5,739 nucleotides of DNA, taken from contig JAITHN010000077.1 of NCBI GenBank assembly GCA_031279745.1, positions 1 through 5,739 of the forward strand, read 5' to 3'. The position numbers and the translations under genes are program-made. The DNA is from Streptococcaceae bacterium. Its GTDB lineage: Bacteria; Bacillota; Bacilli; Lactobacillales; Streptococcaceae. Within the stretch, counting starts at the first letter, position 1, and every line of letters begins with the position of its first letter. Below are positions 1 to 5,612 of this stretch, piece after piece. The notes beneath the pieces are model-generated. The model was not told the DNA's origin, ran no database searches, and saw nothing but the letters and a program-made list of their open reading frames with translations.

Positions 1-114
1 TTTTTGGTAGGCAATCTTTCCAATCTTCAACCTAAAAAACGCTTCTACACTACCTATAGTGAAGTAAACGTTGTAATGGATAAGTCAAACCCAAAAAAGC
101 ACTGCCAACCCTAA
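1..114 (+). CDS. Possible 3' end of an unidentified gene (partial)
   Basis: From the first base, frame 1 is open for 37 codons and ends at a TAA at 112-114. The other two + frames stop early (at 8-10 and 33-35), so this is the best candidate for a gene entering from the left. The residues visible include KKRFYTTYSEVNVVMD; I do not recognise a family. The stop codon falls exactly in the CTAA loop of the terminator at 93-132, an arrangement also seen at the end of uvrC in this window, which gives mild support. A gene on this strand would explain why the terminator is symmetrical and able to act in both directions. The alternative is that the upstream gene ends at base 10 or 35, or lies wholly outside the window, and that this frame is open by chance. 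Confidence 0.35.
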   Translation, partial: FLVGNLSNLQPKKRFYTTYSEVNVVMDKSNPKKHCQP

Positions 115-132
115 GGTTGGCAGTGCTTTTTT
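93..132. terminator. Bidirectional intrinsic terminator
   Basis: This is a perfect inverted repeat of 18 bases per arm: A6 plus GCACTGCCAACC, a CTAA loop (111-114), then GGTTGGCAGTGC plus T6. The GC-rich 12-bp stem with a T-run on either strand fits rho-independent termination in both directions. It lies 11 bases beyond the stop of the minus-strand 69-residue gene, so it ends the PTS unit. It probably also ends whatever gene comes from the left. Confidence 0.94.
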
Positions 133-143
133 GAGTAGTTCGT

Positions 144-353
144 TTACCCTTCTGTTACTTCAACATTGAAGTAGAGAGCTGAGCCGAATGAACTGTTTTT
201 GATTAGTGCTTTGGCTTCTTCTTTCGCGATATTCTCGTCCTTTTCGGTTTCGAAAATCAATTTGATGCCTTTTTTTGCAACATAGTTGAAGTTGTTTTCT
301 TCAAGCAATGTAATGATTTTATCTTGTGATAATGCTGCGTTGACAACGATCAT
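144..353 (-). CDS. Uncharacterised 69-residue protein coupled to the PTS permease
   Basis: I do not recognise this protein. It has no signal peptide, membrane segment or cysteine. The residue pattern suggests strand (MIVVNAA), helix (SQDKIITLLEENN), two strands (YVAKKGIKLIFETE), helix (DENIAKEEAKALIKN) and a last strand (ALYFNVEVTE). That is a small alpha/beta fold of ferredoxin-like topology, but this is inferred by eye only. The start is well supported: AAGGAG lies six bases upstream of the ATG. That Shine-Dalgarno overlaps the TAA of the EIIC gene, with 10 bases between the two frames, so the two are probably co-transcribed and translationally coupled. A terminator follows 11 bases after the stop, making it the last gene of the unit. 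The context suggests an accessory role for the transporter or its sugar. It does not look like an EIIB (no N-terminal cysteine motif) or an EIIA (no active-site histidine; it has no histidine at all). Confidence 0.8.
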   Translation of the reverse strand: MIVVNAALSQDKIITLLEENNFNYVAKKGIKLIFETEKDENIAKEEAKALIKNSSFGSALYFNVEVTEG

Positions 354-357
354 GATA

Positions 358-366
358 CACTCCTTA
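358..366 (-). promoter_or_regulatory. Shine-Dalgarno overlapping the EIIC stop codon
   Basis: On the minus strand TAAGGAGTG precedes the ATG of the 69-residue gene. The first three bases are the TAA stop of the EIIC gene. Ribosomes ending on EIIC therefore stop on the binding site of the next gene, which fits coupled translation. Confidence 0.8.
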
Positions 367-1749
367 GTCTTGATTTAATTTATTTGATGCAGATACAAAT
401 GGTGCCCAGATAGCGAGTGCCACAAGTACGTTGACTAATGATAACACAATCGCACGCCAATCCCCTGCTGTAGCTAAGAATCCTGAAAGGCCGACTGGCA
501 TTACCCAAACCACATTGACAACAACAGGATTTACAAGTCCTGCAACAGTTGCAAAGTATGCGATTGTTGCAGTTGCTAATGGTGCAAGTACAAATGGAAT
601 CGCAAAGATTGGGTTTAATACAACAGGTAAACCGAACATAACAGGTTCATTGATGTTGAAAATTCCAGGTCCAATTCCTAATTTCCCAACTGTACGGTAA
701 TCCGCACGTTTACTGAAGATGAGGATGGCAACAAGAAGCATAACGGTTACACCTGCTCCACCTGGCCATACAAAAGCATCGAAACTTCCAGCTACCCATT
801 TGTAAGGGATTTTTTCACCCAATTGATATGCATTTGTGTTTTCAACAGAGGCTACTCCGTAGATGGATTGTAAAACTGGACCCATGATGTTTGTTCCATG
901 TAGCCCGAAGAACCAAAGGATGTGGACCAATAATACGATAATCACAACGGCTCCGTAGCCTTGTGAAAGGTGAAGCAATGGTTTTTGAATGGATTCTGAA
1001 ATCCAGTCGATGATGTTCATCCCAACTAATTTATTGAACAGCCAGTAAACCGCACTAGAAACATAGATTGCTGTAACTCCTGGAATGATTGCCAAGAAGG
1101 CTTTTGATACTGCAGGAGGCACTGAGTCAGGCAATTTGATGGTGATGTCTTTTTTCATTAAGAAGGCAAAGACGAGAACGGAAATAAATCCGAAGAGGAT
1201 GGCTGTGAAAAGTCCTGTTCCTCCCATGTATTGGCTGAATGGGAAATATCCCCATCCTGCTGCTGTAATGGAATCTTTTCCATCAACAGAAGCAACTGTT
1301 CCGCCTGCAGTTGTAATCATTTCTGCAACATTTTTAGGAAGTGCTCCTTCCAAGCTCAATGTTGTAGAAGCAGTTTGTGGAACTCCAATGATGAATGCAG
1401 CAAGTGAGATGAGCGCTCCACTGCGTTCGTCAACATCATAGGCTTTTGCCAAGTTTGAACCAAAACTTGCAGAGAAGACAACTGCCATAATCGCGAGTGT
1501 CCCTGTCCAAACAAGTCCGTTCATACCAATGATAGGTTCGAAGAAAGTTGTAATTCCGTTTCCTTCCCCAAGATATGTATTTGGGAAATCACGCATGAAT
1601 GCGTTGAGCAATGTAGCAATCGCTCCTGCCATAGTAACAGGTAACATTGAGATAAATGCGTCACGTAAAGCGACAAGGTGTTTTTCTGAGCCAATCTTGC
1701 TTGCGATTGGCAAGATGAATTTCTCCATCCATTTAGTAATAGCTTCCAT
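364..1749 (-). CDS. PTS sugar transporter EIIC, Lac/cellobiose (CelB-like) family
   Basis: This is the membrane permease of a sugar phosphotransferase system. It carries a sugar, in this family usually cellobiose, chitobiose, lactose or another beta-glucoside, across the membrane for phosphorylation by EIIB. The protein has 461 residues, slightly longer than the usual 430-450, with about ten hydrophobic segments. Family hallmarks are the N-terminal LVALRDAFISMLPVTMAG (25-42), WFFGLHGTN (279-287) with its conserved His-Gly, and FNINEPVMFGLP (364-375) with Glu368, the conserved NxxEP sugar-site motif. The start at 1749 is chosen because AGGAGG lies just upstream and the MEAITKWMEKFILPIASKIG beginning fits the family; an in-frame ATG at 1851 would add 34 atypical residues. 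EIIA, EIIB and hydrolase genes are not in the window, so it must borrow partners encoded elsewhere. The sugar cannot be told from the sequence alone. Confidence 0.93.
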   Translation of the reverse strand: MEAITKWMEKFILPIASKIGSEKHLVALRDAFISMLPVTMAGAIATLLNAFMRDFPNTYLGEGNGITTFFEPIIGMNGLVWTGTLAIMAVVFSASFGSNLAKAYDVDERSGALISLAAFIIGVPQTASTTLSLEGALPKNVAEMITTAGGTVASVDGKDSITAAGWGYFPFSQYMGGTGLFTAILFGFISVLVFAFLMKKDITIKLPDSVPPAVSKAFLAIIPGVTAIYVSSAVYWLFNKLVGMNIIDWISESIQKPLLHLSQGYGAVVIIVLLVHILWFFGLHGTNIMGPVLQSIYGVASVENTNAYQLGEKIPYKWVAGSFDAFVWPGGAGVTVMLLVAILIFSKRADYRTVGKLGIGPGIFNINEPVMFGLPVVLNPIFAIPFVLAPLATATIAYFATVAGLVNPVVVNVVWVMPVGLSGFLATAGDWRAIVLSLVNVLVALAIWAPFVSASNKLNQD

Positions 1750-1752
1750 AAA

Positions 1753-1759
1753 TCCTCCT
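1753..1759 (-). promoter_or_regulatory. Ribosome binding site deciding the EIIC start
   Basis: AGGAGGA on the minus strand sits three bases before the ATG at 1747-1749. No comparable site precedes the longer in-frame ATG at 1849-1851. The spacing is a little short but the match to the 16S tail is strong. Confidence 0.85.
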
Positions 1760-1808
1760 AATATTTTTTTTGGCCAACCCCTCGTAGTGGTATGGACCAG
1801 TTTCATTA

Positions 1809-1837
1809 AGAATACCTTAAGAGTGAAACGTTTACAA
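1809..1837 (-). promoter_or_regulatory. Candidate promoter of the PTS unit
   Basis: On the minus strand TTGTAA (1832-1837) and TATTCT (1809-1814) are separated by 17 bases; each matches four of six consensus positions. Immediately upstream, 1849-1876 is almost pure A/T and could act as an UP element. The predicted leader is about 55 bases. The modest hexamers and the operator-like palindrome over the -35 fit a regulated promoter. A better -35 (TTGACT, 1846-1851) has no -10 at the right distance. Confidence 0.4.
1823..1836 (-). promoter_or_regulatory. cre-like or LacI-family operator candidate
   Basis: The minus strand reads TGTAAACGTTTCAC around a perfect AAACGTTT palindrome (1826-1833). The left half matches the catabolite-responsive element (TGWAANCG...), while the right half is one base short of ...NTNWCA. 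It overlaps the proposed -35 of the PTS promoter, where CcpA or a LacI-type repressor would block transcription. The imperfect right half keeps this tentative. Confidence 0.35.
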
Positions 1838-1871
1838 GATAGAATAGTCAAAAAAAGAAAAAAAGTTCATT

Positions 1872-1900
1872 TTTTTAGAAAACACAAGTTATTTTATAAT
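1872..1900 (+). promoter_or_regulatory. Weak candidate distal promoter toward yczE
   Basis: A perfect TATAAT (1895-1900) is preceded at 17 bases by TTTTTA, a poor -35. The area is very A/T-rich, so a chance match is likely. If real, it would give yczE a leader of about 155 bases that includes the inverted repeat at 1960-1999. Confidence 0.2.
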
Positions 1901-2012
1901 CCTAATGTAATTCTTGAAAGAGTTTTGAAGCGTAGAGCTGAGTGTCGATTGGTGAAGTGAAGGTTGAAACGATGGTGCATCCTTTGAATTGGCAACCTTA
2001 ACAACGTTTTTA

Positions 2013-2041
2013 TTTATTAACTTTTCGTCTTCTACTATAAT
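2013..2041 (+). promoter_or_regulatory. Candidate proximal promoter of the yczE-like gene
   Basis: TATAAT at 2036-2041 has TTTATT (weak -35, three of six) 17 bases upstream. Transcription would start near 2048, leaving a leader of only about 14 bases. That is just enough for the GGAGG ribosome binding site at 2053-2057. The good -10 and its position favour it, but the poor -35 suggests a weak or activated promoter. Confidence 0.45.
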
Positions 2042-2061
2042 AAAAGAAGATTGGAGGCGAC

Positions 2062-2736
2062 ATGTATCATTCAAAAAAAATTCCGCTTCTTGGCGGTGTC
2101 GGATTCCTTGCCTTGTCTATTTTTCTCAATGCATTTGGAAATGCGCTGACCATTCAGGCGGGGCTGGGAAGCGCACCTTGGACTGCGAGCGCGGTAAATC
2201 TTTCCATGGCGTTAAACCTGTCTCTAGGCACGGTGCTAATTATCATAGGAGTCCTCCTAATAATCGTGAACACTATCCTATCAAAGGAAATCAATCCTCA
2301 TCTAATTGCTGGAAATCTCGTCTTTATTTTCTTTTTTGGAAACTTAGTCGGTTTCTTTTCATCGGTCATCCAACAGGTAAATTTGGGTGAGTTGGTGCTG
2401 TATTTTAGGCTACTTTTTGATGTGCTCGGCCTGATGCTTATCTCTATGGGAGTTTCCATTTACCAAAGGGTCTATTGGATTATCCATCCTGGAGATGAAA
2501 TGGTGAATATTTTGCGATTTAAATATTTTCATGGGGATCCGGTGAAGGCAGTATGGGTCAATTTCAGCATTCCAATGCTGCTATCCTTCCTTTCGATTTT
2601 TCAAAATGGAGAACTTTATGCGGTGAATATTGGAACGGTTTTGGCATTCTTTTTTATGGGTGCGCTGATTGGGTGGTGGGATAAAACACTTTTTAAACAC
2701 TTAACCCATCGCACCCTTCAACGTAATGCCGGTTAG
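2062..2736 (+). CDS. YczE/YyaS/YitT-family integral membrane protein
   Basis: This is a 224-residue membrane protein of the YczE type. The family is common in Firmicutes, but its transport substrate or role is not established. Hydrophobic segments lie at about 10-32, 53-73, 81-101, 112-132, 168-182 and 186-205. The family signature is the glycine-rich ALTIQAGLGSAPWTA (28-42) after the first segment, and a second conserved loop HPGDEMVNILR lies at 142-152. The length is normal for the family. The start has GGAGG four bases upstream. It is transcribed away from the PTS unit and shares the 312-bp spacer with it; I see no functional link between them. No strong terminator follows, so some transcription may run into uvrC 260 bases downstream. 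Family assignment is fairly sure, function is not. Confidence 0.85.
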   Translation: MYHSKKIPLLGGVGFLALSIFLNAFGNALTIQAGLGSAPWTASAVNLSMALNLSLGTVLIIIGVLLIIVNTILSKEINPHLIAGNLVFIFFFGNLVGFFSSVIQQVNLGELVLYFRLLFDVLGLMLISMGVSIYQRVYWIIHPGDEMVNILRFKYFHGDPVKAVWVNFSIPMLLSFLSIFQNGELYAVNIGTVLAFFFMGALIGWWDKTLFKHLTHRTLQRNAG

Positions 2737-2773
2737 AACCGTTTTATAGTTTAACCAAAGCAGACTAGGCAAC

Positions 2774-2905
2774 GCTGAATGATTCATTACTGAATGAGGG
2801 AAGCCTTGTTCCGTGTGCAGCATGTGTCGGAATGTTCTAAATGAATCCGAGCTTTCACAACCTACGAGCACCATGGGTCGGAACGTTCTGATATGAATCT
2901 GGTCC
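2774..2905 (+). repeat. Three imperfect 51-53-bp repeats forming stem-loops
   Basis: The cores GAATG, GAATG and GAACG start at 2777, 2830 and 2881, giving periods of 53 and 51. Copies two and three are closest: both read CATG-GTCGGAA-GTTCT-ATGAATC with small changes, starting at 2821 and 2872. Copy two folds as TCGGA (2827-2831), bulge ATG, TTC, a 5-base loop, GAA, TCCGA (2846-2850). Copy three folds the same way with TCGGA (2878-2882) against TCTGG (2898-2902), three more outer pairs, and the same 3-base bulge. Copy one is more diverged and forms TCATT/AATGA (2784-2797) inside AGGC/GCCT (2767-2806). The changed pairs in copy three are G-U wobbles only on the + strand, which suggests a + strand RNA in the sense of uvrC. 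An open minus-strand frame through here is better explained as a product of the repeats than as a gene. No known RNA family was recognised. Confidence 0.6.
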
Positions 2906-2950
2906 CCCAAAAACCAGAAGGCAACAGAGGGAAAGACCAGCCATCTGGAT
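2895..2950 (+). promoter_or_regulatory. Competing hairpins in the uvrC leader
   Basis: CTGGTC at 2899-2904 can pair with three partners: the upstream arm of the third repeat stem-loop, ACCAG at 2913-2917, or GACCAG at 2935-2940 (extended by CCC/GGG). CTGG at 2945-2948 can in turn pair with CCAG at 2937-2940 or with CCAGA at 2914-2918 as TCTGG. These exclude one another, as in a switching leader. No T-run follows, so transcription termination is unlikely; any effect would be on translation or mRNA stability. The rest of the 2737-2996 gap shows only a possible -10 (TATAGT, 2745-2750, without a good -35) and the AAAGGAG site at 2985-2991. Function is inferred from base pairing only. Confidence 0.3.
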
Positions 2951-2996
2951 TCTAGGGTGACGGTTCACAATAAGCAACGGTAAGAAAGGAGAAGCA

Positions 2997-4787
2997 ATGA
3001 ATCAAAAGATAGCAGACAAACTCGCTTTACTACCTGATGAGCCAGGTTGTTATCTTATGAAAGACATAGGTGGGAAAATCATCTATGTAGGGAAAGCAAA
3101 AATTCTTCGCAACCGAGTGCGGAGTTATTTTCGGGGAAGTCATGACACGAAAACAGAGCTGTTGGTCAGTGACATAGAGGATTTCGAGTTTATCGTAACG
3201 AGCAGCAACACTGAAGCACTATTGCTTGAAATCAATCTGATAAAAAGGCATAAGCCGAAATACAATATCATGTTGCGGGATGATAAAAGTTATCCATTTA
3301 TCAAAGTAACAAACGAAAAATTTCCCAGATTGCTCATCACGAGAAAGGTTGTCAAGGACAATTCGTCCTATTTTGGACCCTATCCAAACGTTGGTGCGGC
3401 AAATGAAACCAAAAAACTTTTAGACAGTCTCTTTCCGCTGAGGAAGTGCAATATTCTTCCTCAAAAAGTTTGTCTTTATTACCATATGCATCAATGCTTG
3501 GCGCCATGCGTATTCCCCATTCAAGAAGGAGTTTATAAAGAGATGGTGGCGGAAATCAAAGACTTCTTCACAGGTGGATACAAGAAAATCCAAAAGCAGT
3601 TGGAAGCTGAAATGTATCAAGCAAGCGAAGGCATGAATTTTGAACGGGCGAAGGAACTCAGGGATCAGATGGTTGCCATTGATACAGTCATGGTCAAACA
3701 GAAAATGCAAAACGCAGATTTGAAAGATCGGGATGTCTTTGCTTACTTTATCGATAAGGGTTGGATGAGTGTTCAGGTTTTCTTTATTCGTCAAGGTAAA
3801 ATGATTCAACGAGATGTAAATATTTTCCCATTTTATGATGATGCGGAAGAAACATTTACTTCCTTTGTCGGACAGTTTTATCAAGAAAATGAGCACTTTG
3901 TGCCAAAAGAAATCTTTTTGCCAGAAGGCGTGGACGCGGAGGCGTTGAAAGAAGTTTTAAATACAAAGATTTTTCAACCAAAAAGAGGGGAAAAACGAGC
4001 GCTTCTCCTCTTAGCGGAAAAAAATGCACGTGTTGCACTCGAACAAAAATTCTCCTTGATTGAGAAGAAACACCAATCTTCGCTTGGAGCCATCACGACT
4101 CTAGGAGAAGTGATGAATATTCCAACACCCACTCGCATTGAAGCATTTGATAATTCAAATATTATGGGAACGAGCCCGGTAAGTGCGATGGTCGTCTTTA
4201 TGGATGGGGTTCCCGCCAAAAATGAATATCGGAAATACAAGATTAAGACCGTAAAAGGTCCAGATGACTATGAGAGTATGCGAGAGGTCATCTATCGCAG
4301 ATATGCCAGAGTGATTAAAGAAAATCTAGCGTTTCCAGATTTGATTTTAATCGATGGTGGGCAGGGGCAGGTCAATGCAGCAAAAGAAGTTTTAGAAAAC
4401 CAACTGGGCTTAGACATTCCGATAGCCGGTCTCGCAAAGGATGACAAGCATAAAACGAGCGAACTCTTGTTTGGTGAGCCTTTAGAAGTTGTGCAATTAG
4501 AACGGAATTCAGCCGCATTCTTCTTGCTTCATCGGATTCAAGATGAGGTCCACCGTTTTGCCATCACGTTTCATCGACAACTTCGGAGCAAAAATACATT
4601 TTCATCAAAACTCGATGGGATAGAGGGATTGGGTCCGAAGAGAAAGAAGAAGATCTTAAAACATTTCAAATCTCTGACAAAGATTACGAAGGAATCAACG
4701 GAAGAGATCTCTTCACTAGGTATTCCTTTTGCTGTGGCAGAGAAAGTGATTGATGCACTGTATAATGAAGAGCGGAGCGAGAAATAA
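2997..4787 (+). CDS. uvrC: UvrC, excinuclease ABC subunit C
   Basis: UvrC joins the UvrB-damaged DNA complex and makes both incisions of nucleotide excision repair. At 596 residues it has full family length and all domains. The N-terminal GIY-YIG nuclease (about 12-90) makes the 3' cut, with IIYVGKA carrying Tyr30 and Lys33, then Arg40 and Glu78. Four cysteines (151, 159, 167, 171) form the CxxxxxxxCLxYHxxxCxAPC pattern, reported to hold an iron-sulfur cluster in E. coli UvrC. A UVR helix pair (about 196-231) binds UvrB. The RNase H-like nuclease makes the 5' cut, with Asp385 (EAFDNSN), Asp453 (LIDGGQGQ) and His519 (DEVHRFA). C-terminal helix-hairpin-helix motifs start at GIEGLGPKRKKKIL (541-554). 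The start has AAAGGAG five bases upstream. It follows a long structured gap and ends in its own terminator, so it is probably transcribed apart from rnc. Confidence 0.98.
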   Translation: MNQKIADKLALLPDEPGCYLMKDIGGKIIYVGKAKILRNRVRSYFRGSHDTKTELLVSDIEDFEFIVTSSNTEALLLEINLIKRHKPKYNIMLRDDKSYPFIKVTNEKFPRLLITRKVVKDNSSYFGPYPNVGAANETKKLLDSLFPLRKCNILPQKVCLYYHMHQCLAPCVFPIQEGVYKEMVAEIKDFFTGGYKKIQKQLEAEMYQASEGMNFERAKELRDQMVAIDTVMVKQKMQNADLKDRDVFAYFIDKGWMSVQVFFIRQGKMIQRDVNIFPFYDDAEETFTSFVGQFYQENEHFVPKEIFLPEGVDAEALKEVLNTKIFQPKRGEKRALLLLAEKNARVALEQKFSLIEKKHQSSLGAITTLGEVMNIPTPTRIEAFDNSNIMGTSPVSAMVVFMDGVPAKNEYRKYKIKTVKGPDDYESMREVIYRRYARVIKENLAFPDLILIDGGQGQVNAAKEVLENQLGLDIPIAGLAKDDKHKTSELLFGEPLEVVQLERNSAAFFLLHRIQDEVHRFAITFHRQLRSKNTFSSKLDGIEGLGPKRKKKILKHFKSLTKITKESTEEISSLGIPFAVAEKVIDALYNEERSEK

Positions 4788-4801
4788 TCGTTCCGTTTTT
4801 T
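4772..4801 (+). terminator. Intrinsic terminator overlapping the end of uvrC
   Basis: CGGAGCGA (4773-4780) pairs with TCGTTCCG (4788-4795), eight pairs including one G-U, followed by T6 (4796-4801). The 7-base loop holds the last codons of uvrC and its TAA stop (4785-4787). The left arm codes for the final residues, so ribosomes reaching the stop should compete with hairpin formation. Confidence 0.8.
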
Positions 4802-4828
4802 GGGGTGCGAGAAAAACACTCAAGGCTA

Positions 4829-4857
4829 TTAATGAAGGGGGATAAAAGTGGTATAAT
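4829..4857 (+). promoter_or_regulatory. Extended -10 promoter of rnc-smc
   Basis: TGGTATAAT (4849-4857) is a perfect extended -10. Seventeen bases upstream is TTAATG, a weak -35, as is common with extended -10 promoters. Transcription should begin near 4864, giving a 58-base leader. Its place between the uvrC terminator and rnc makes it the likely main promoter for rnc and smc. Confidence 0.75.
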
Positions 4858-4860
4858 ACG

Positions 4861-4900
4861 GAAAAAGTGAATATTTTTGCGAGTTTTTCAATTGGCAAAA
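4861..4900 (+). promoter_or_regulatory. Possible hairpin in the rnc leader
   Basis: TTTTGC (4875-4880) can pair with GCAAAA (4895-4900) across a 14-base loop. Alternatively GAAAAA (4861-4866) pairs with TTTTTC (4884-4889), although this starts at or before the expected transcript start. Both stems are A-U rich and weak. E. coli RNase III cuts its own leader to limit its synthesis; whether that happens here is a guess. Confidence 0.2.
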
Positions 4901-4921
4901 GTGTTCAACGAAAGGTGAAAG

Positions 4922-5605
4922 ATGAAAACAATTCAAGAACATGTAGAAGCTAAATTCGGTATTCAATTTGAAAACACGAAGATACTCGATCAAGCTTTTT
5001 ATCATTCAAGCTATGTGAACGAGCATAGAAATTTGGACATTGAAAACAATGAAAGATTGGAATTTCTAGGAGATGCTGTTCTGGAGTTAATTATTTCCGA
5101 CTATCTTTATGGCAAATACCCGTCTCGTCCTGAAGGAAAACTTTCGAAACTGAGAAGTTCGATTGTTCGAGAAGAAAGTCTTTCTGAATATACGAAGCGT
5201 TGCGGATTTGATGCATTCTTGCGCCTTGGAAGAGGGGAAGAGGCAACTGGCGGGCGCGAACGCCCGAGTATTCTTTGTGATTTGTTTGAGTCTTTCTTAG
5301 GAGCGCTACGCCTAGACAAAGGGGTGGATGCGGCAAGAAACTTCATTCATGAAGTCATTATTCCTGACATTGATGCGGGTAAATTCGAGCAAGAGATGGA
5401 CTTCAAAACAAAACTACAAGAAAAATTACAAACACAAGGAAGTGTAAGCATTCAATATGTTTTGGTTTCTGAAGAAGGCCCGAGTCATGCGAAAGTTTTT
5501 GACGTGGAAGCCTATGTAGACGGAAAAAAAATAGGTGTTGGAAAAGGGAAGAGCAAGAAGATTGCAGAGCAAGATGCTGCAAGAAATGCGCTTCGACAGT
5601 TGTAG
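4922..5605 (+). CDS. rnc: Ribonuclease III
   Basis: This cytoplasmic homodimeric endonuclease cuts double-stranded RNA and processes the 30S rRNA precursor and some mRNAs and antisense pairs. The 227 residues are the normal length. The nuclease domain (about 1-150) carries the signature NNERLEFLGDAVL (42-54), with catalytic Glu47 and Asp51, and the second pair Asp120 and Glu123 in ILCDLFESFLGAL (117-129). The double-stranded RNA binding domain (about 159-227) shows GPSHAKVF (186-193) and KGKSKKIAEQDAARNAL (208-224). The start has AAAGGTG four bases upstream, with the rnc promoter 65 bases before. smc follows after seven bases, a linkage conserved in many Firmicutes. In many of those genomes acpP precedes rnc, whereas here it is uvrC. 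All catalytic residues are present. Confidence 0.98.
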   Translation: MKTIQEHVEAKFGIQFENTKILDQAFYHSSYVNEHRNLDIENNERLEFLGDAVLELIISDYLYGKYPSRPEGKLSKLRSSIVREESLSEYTKRCGFDAFLRLGRGEEATGGRERPSILCDLFESFLGALRLDKGVDAARNFIHEVIIPDIDAGKFEQEMDFKTKLQEKLQTQGSVSIQYVLVSEEGPSHAKVFDVEAYVDGKKIGVGKGKSKKIAEQDAARNALRQL

Positions 5606-5608
5606 GAG
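5604..5608 (+). promoter_or_regulatory. smc ribosome binding site sharing the rnc stop
   Basis: AGGAG begins within the TAG stop of rnc and lies four bases before the ATG of smc. The overlap suggests translational coupling and repeats the arrangement seen between EIIC and the 69-residue gene. Confidence 0.75.
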
Positions 5609-5612
5609 TACT

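Noticed and set aside
1750..1851. 34-residue N-terminal extension of the EIIC from an ATG at 1849-1851
   Set aside because: It has no good ribosome binding site, overlaps the proposed promoter, and adds residues unlike the family start. The ATG at 1749 follows AGGAGG and fits the family.
431..1960. Several open + strand frames opposite the EIIC gene
   Set aside because: They are antisense to a clear membrane protein gene, lack ribosome binding sites and show no recognisable domain.
2730..2745. Hairpin CGGTTAGAACCG plus TTTT at the yczE stop
   Set aside because: After allowing a minimal loop the stem is only about four pairs and the T-run is broken, so it is too weak to call a terminator.
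2774..2905. CRISPR array
   Set aside because: The repeats are imperfect along the whole 51-53-bp period with no unique spacers between identical repeats, and no cas genes are nearby.
2701..2910. Minus-strand open frame of 69 codons across the yczE-uvrC gap
   Set aside because: It overlaps the yczE 3' end and its repeated residues mirror the near-51-bp (17-codon) DNA repeats. The wobble pattern points to + strand RNA instead. No convincing ribosome binding site was seen.
2951..2970. T-box-like sequence CTAGGGTGACGG upstream of uvrC
   Set aside because: Only AGGGTG matches. The following ACCGCG part, the terminator/antiterminator and the stem I landmarks are missing, and uvrC is not a T-box target.
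2761..2996. RNase P RNA, tmRNA, 6S RNA or tRNA in the gap before uvrC
   Set aside because: None of the conserved landmarks of these RNAs is present, and the gap is too short for the larger ones.
3420..4240. Minus-strand open frames inside uvrC
   Set aside because: They are shadows of a fully conserved uvrC reading frame and have no independent start signals or domains.
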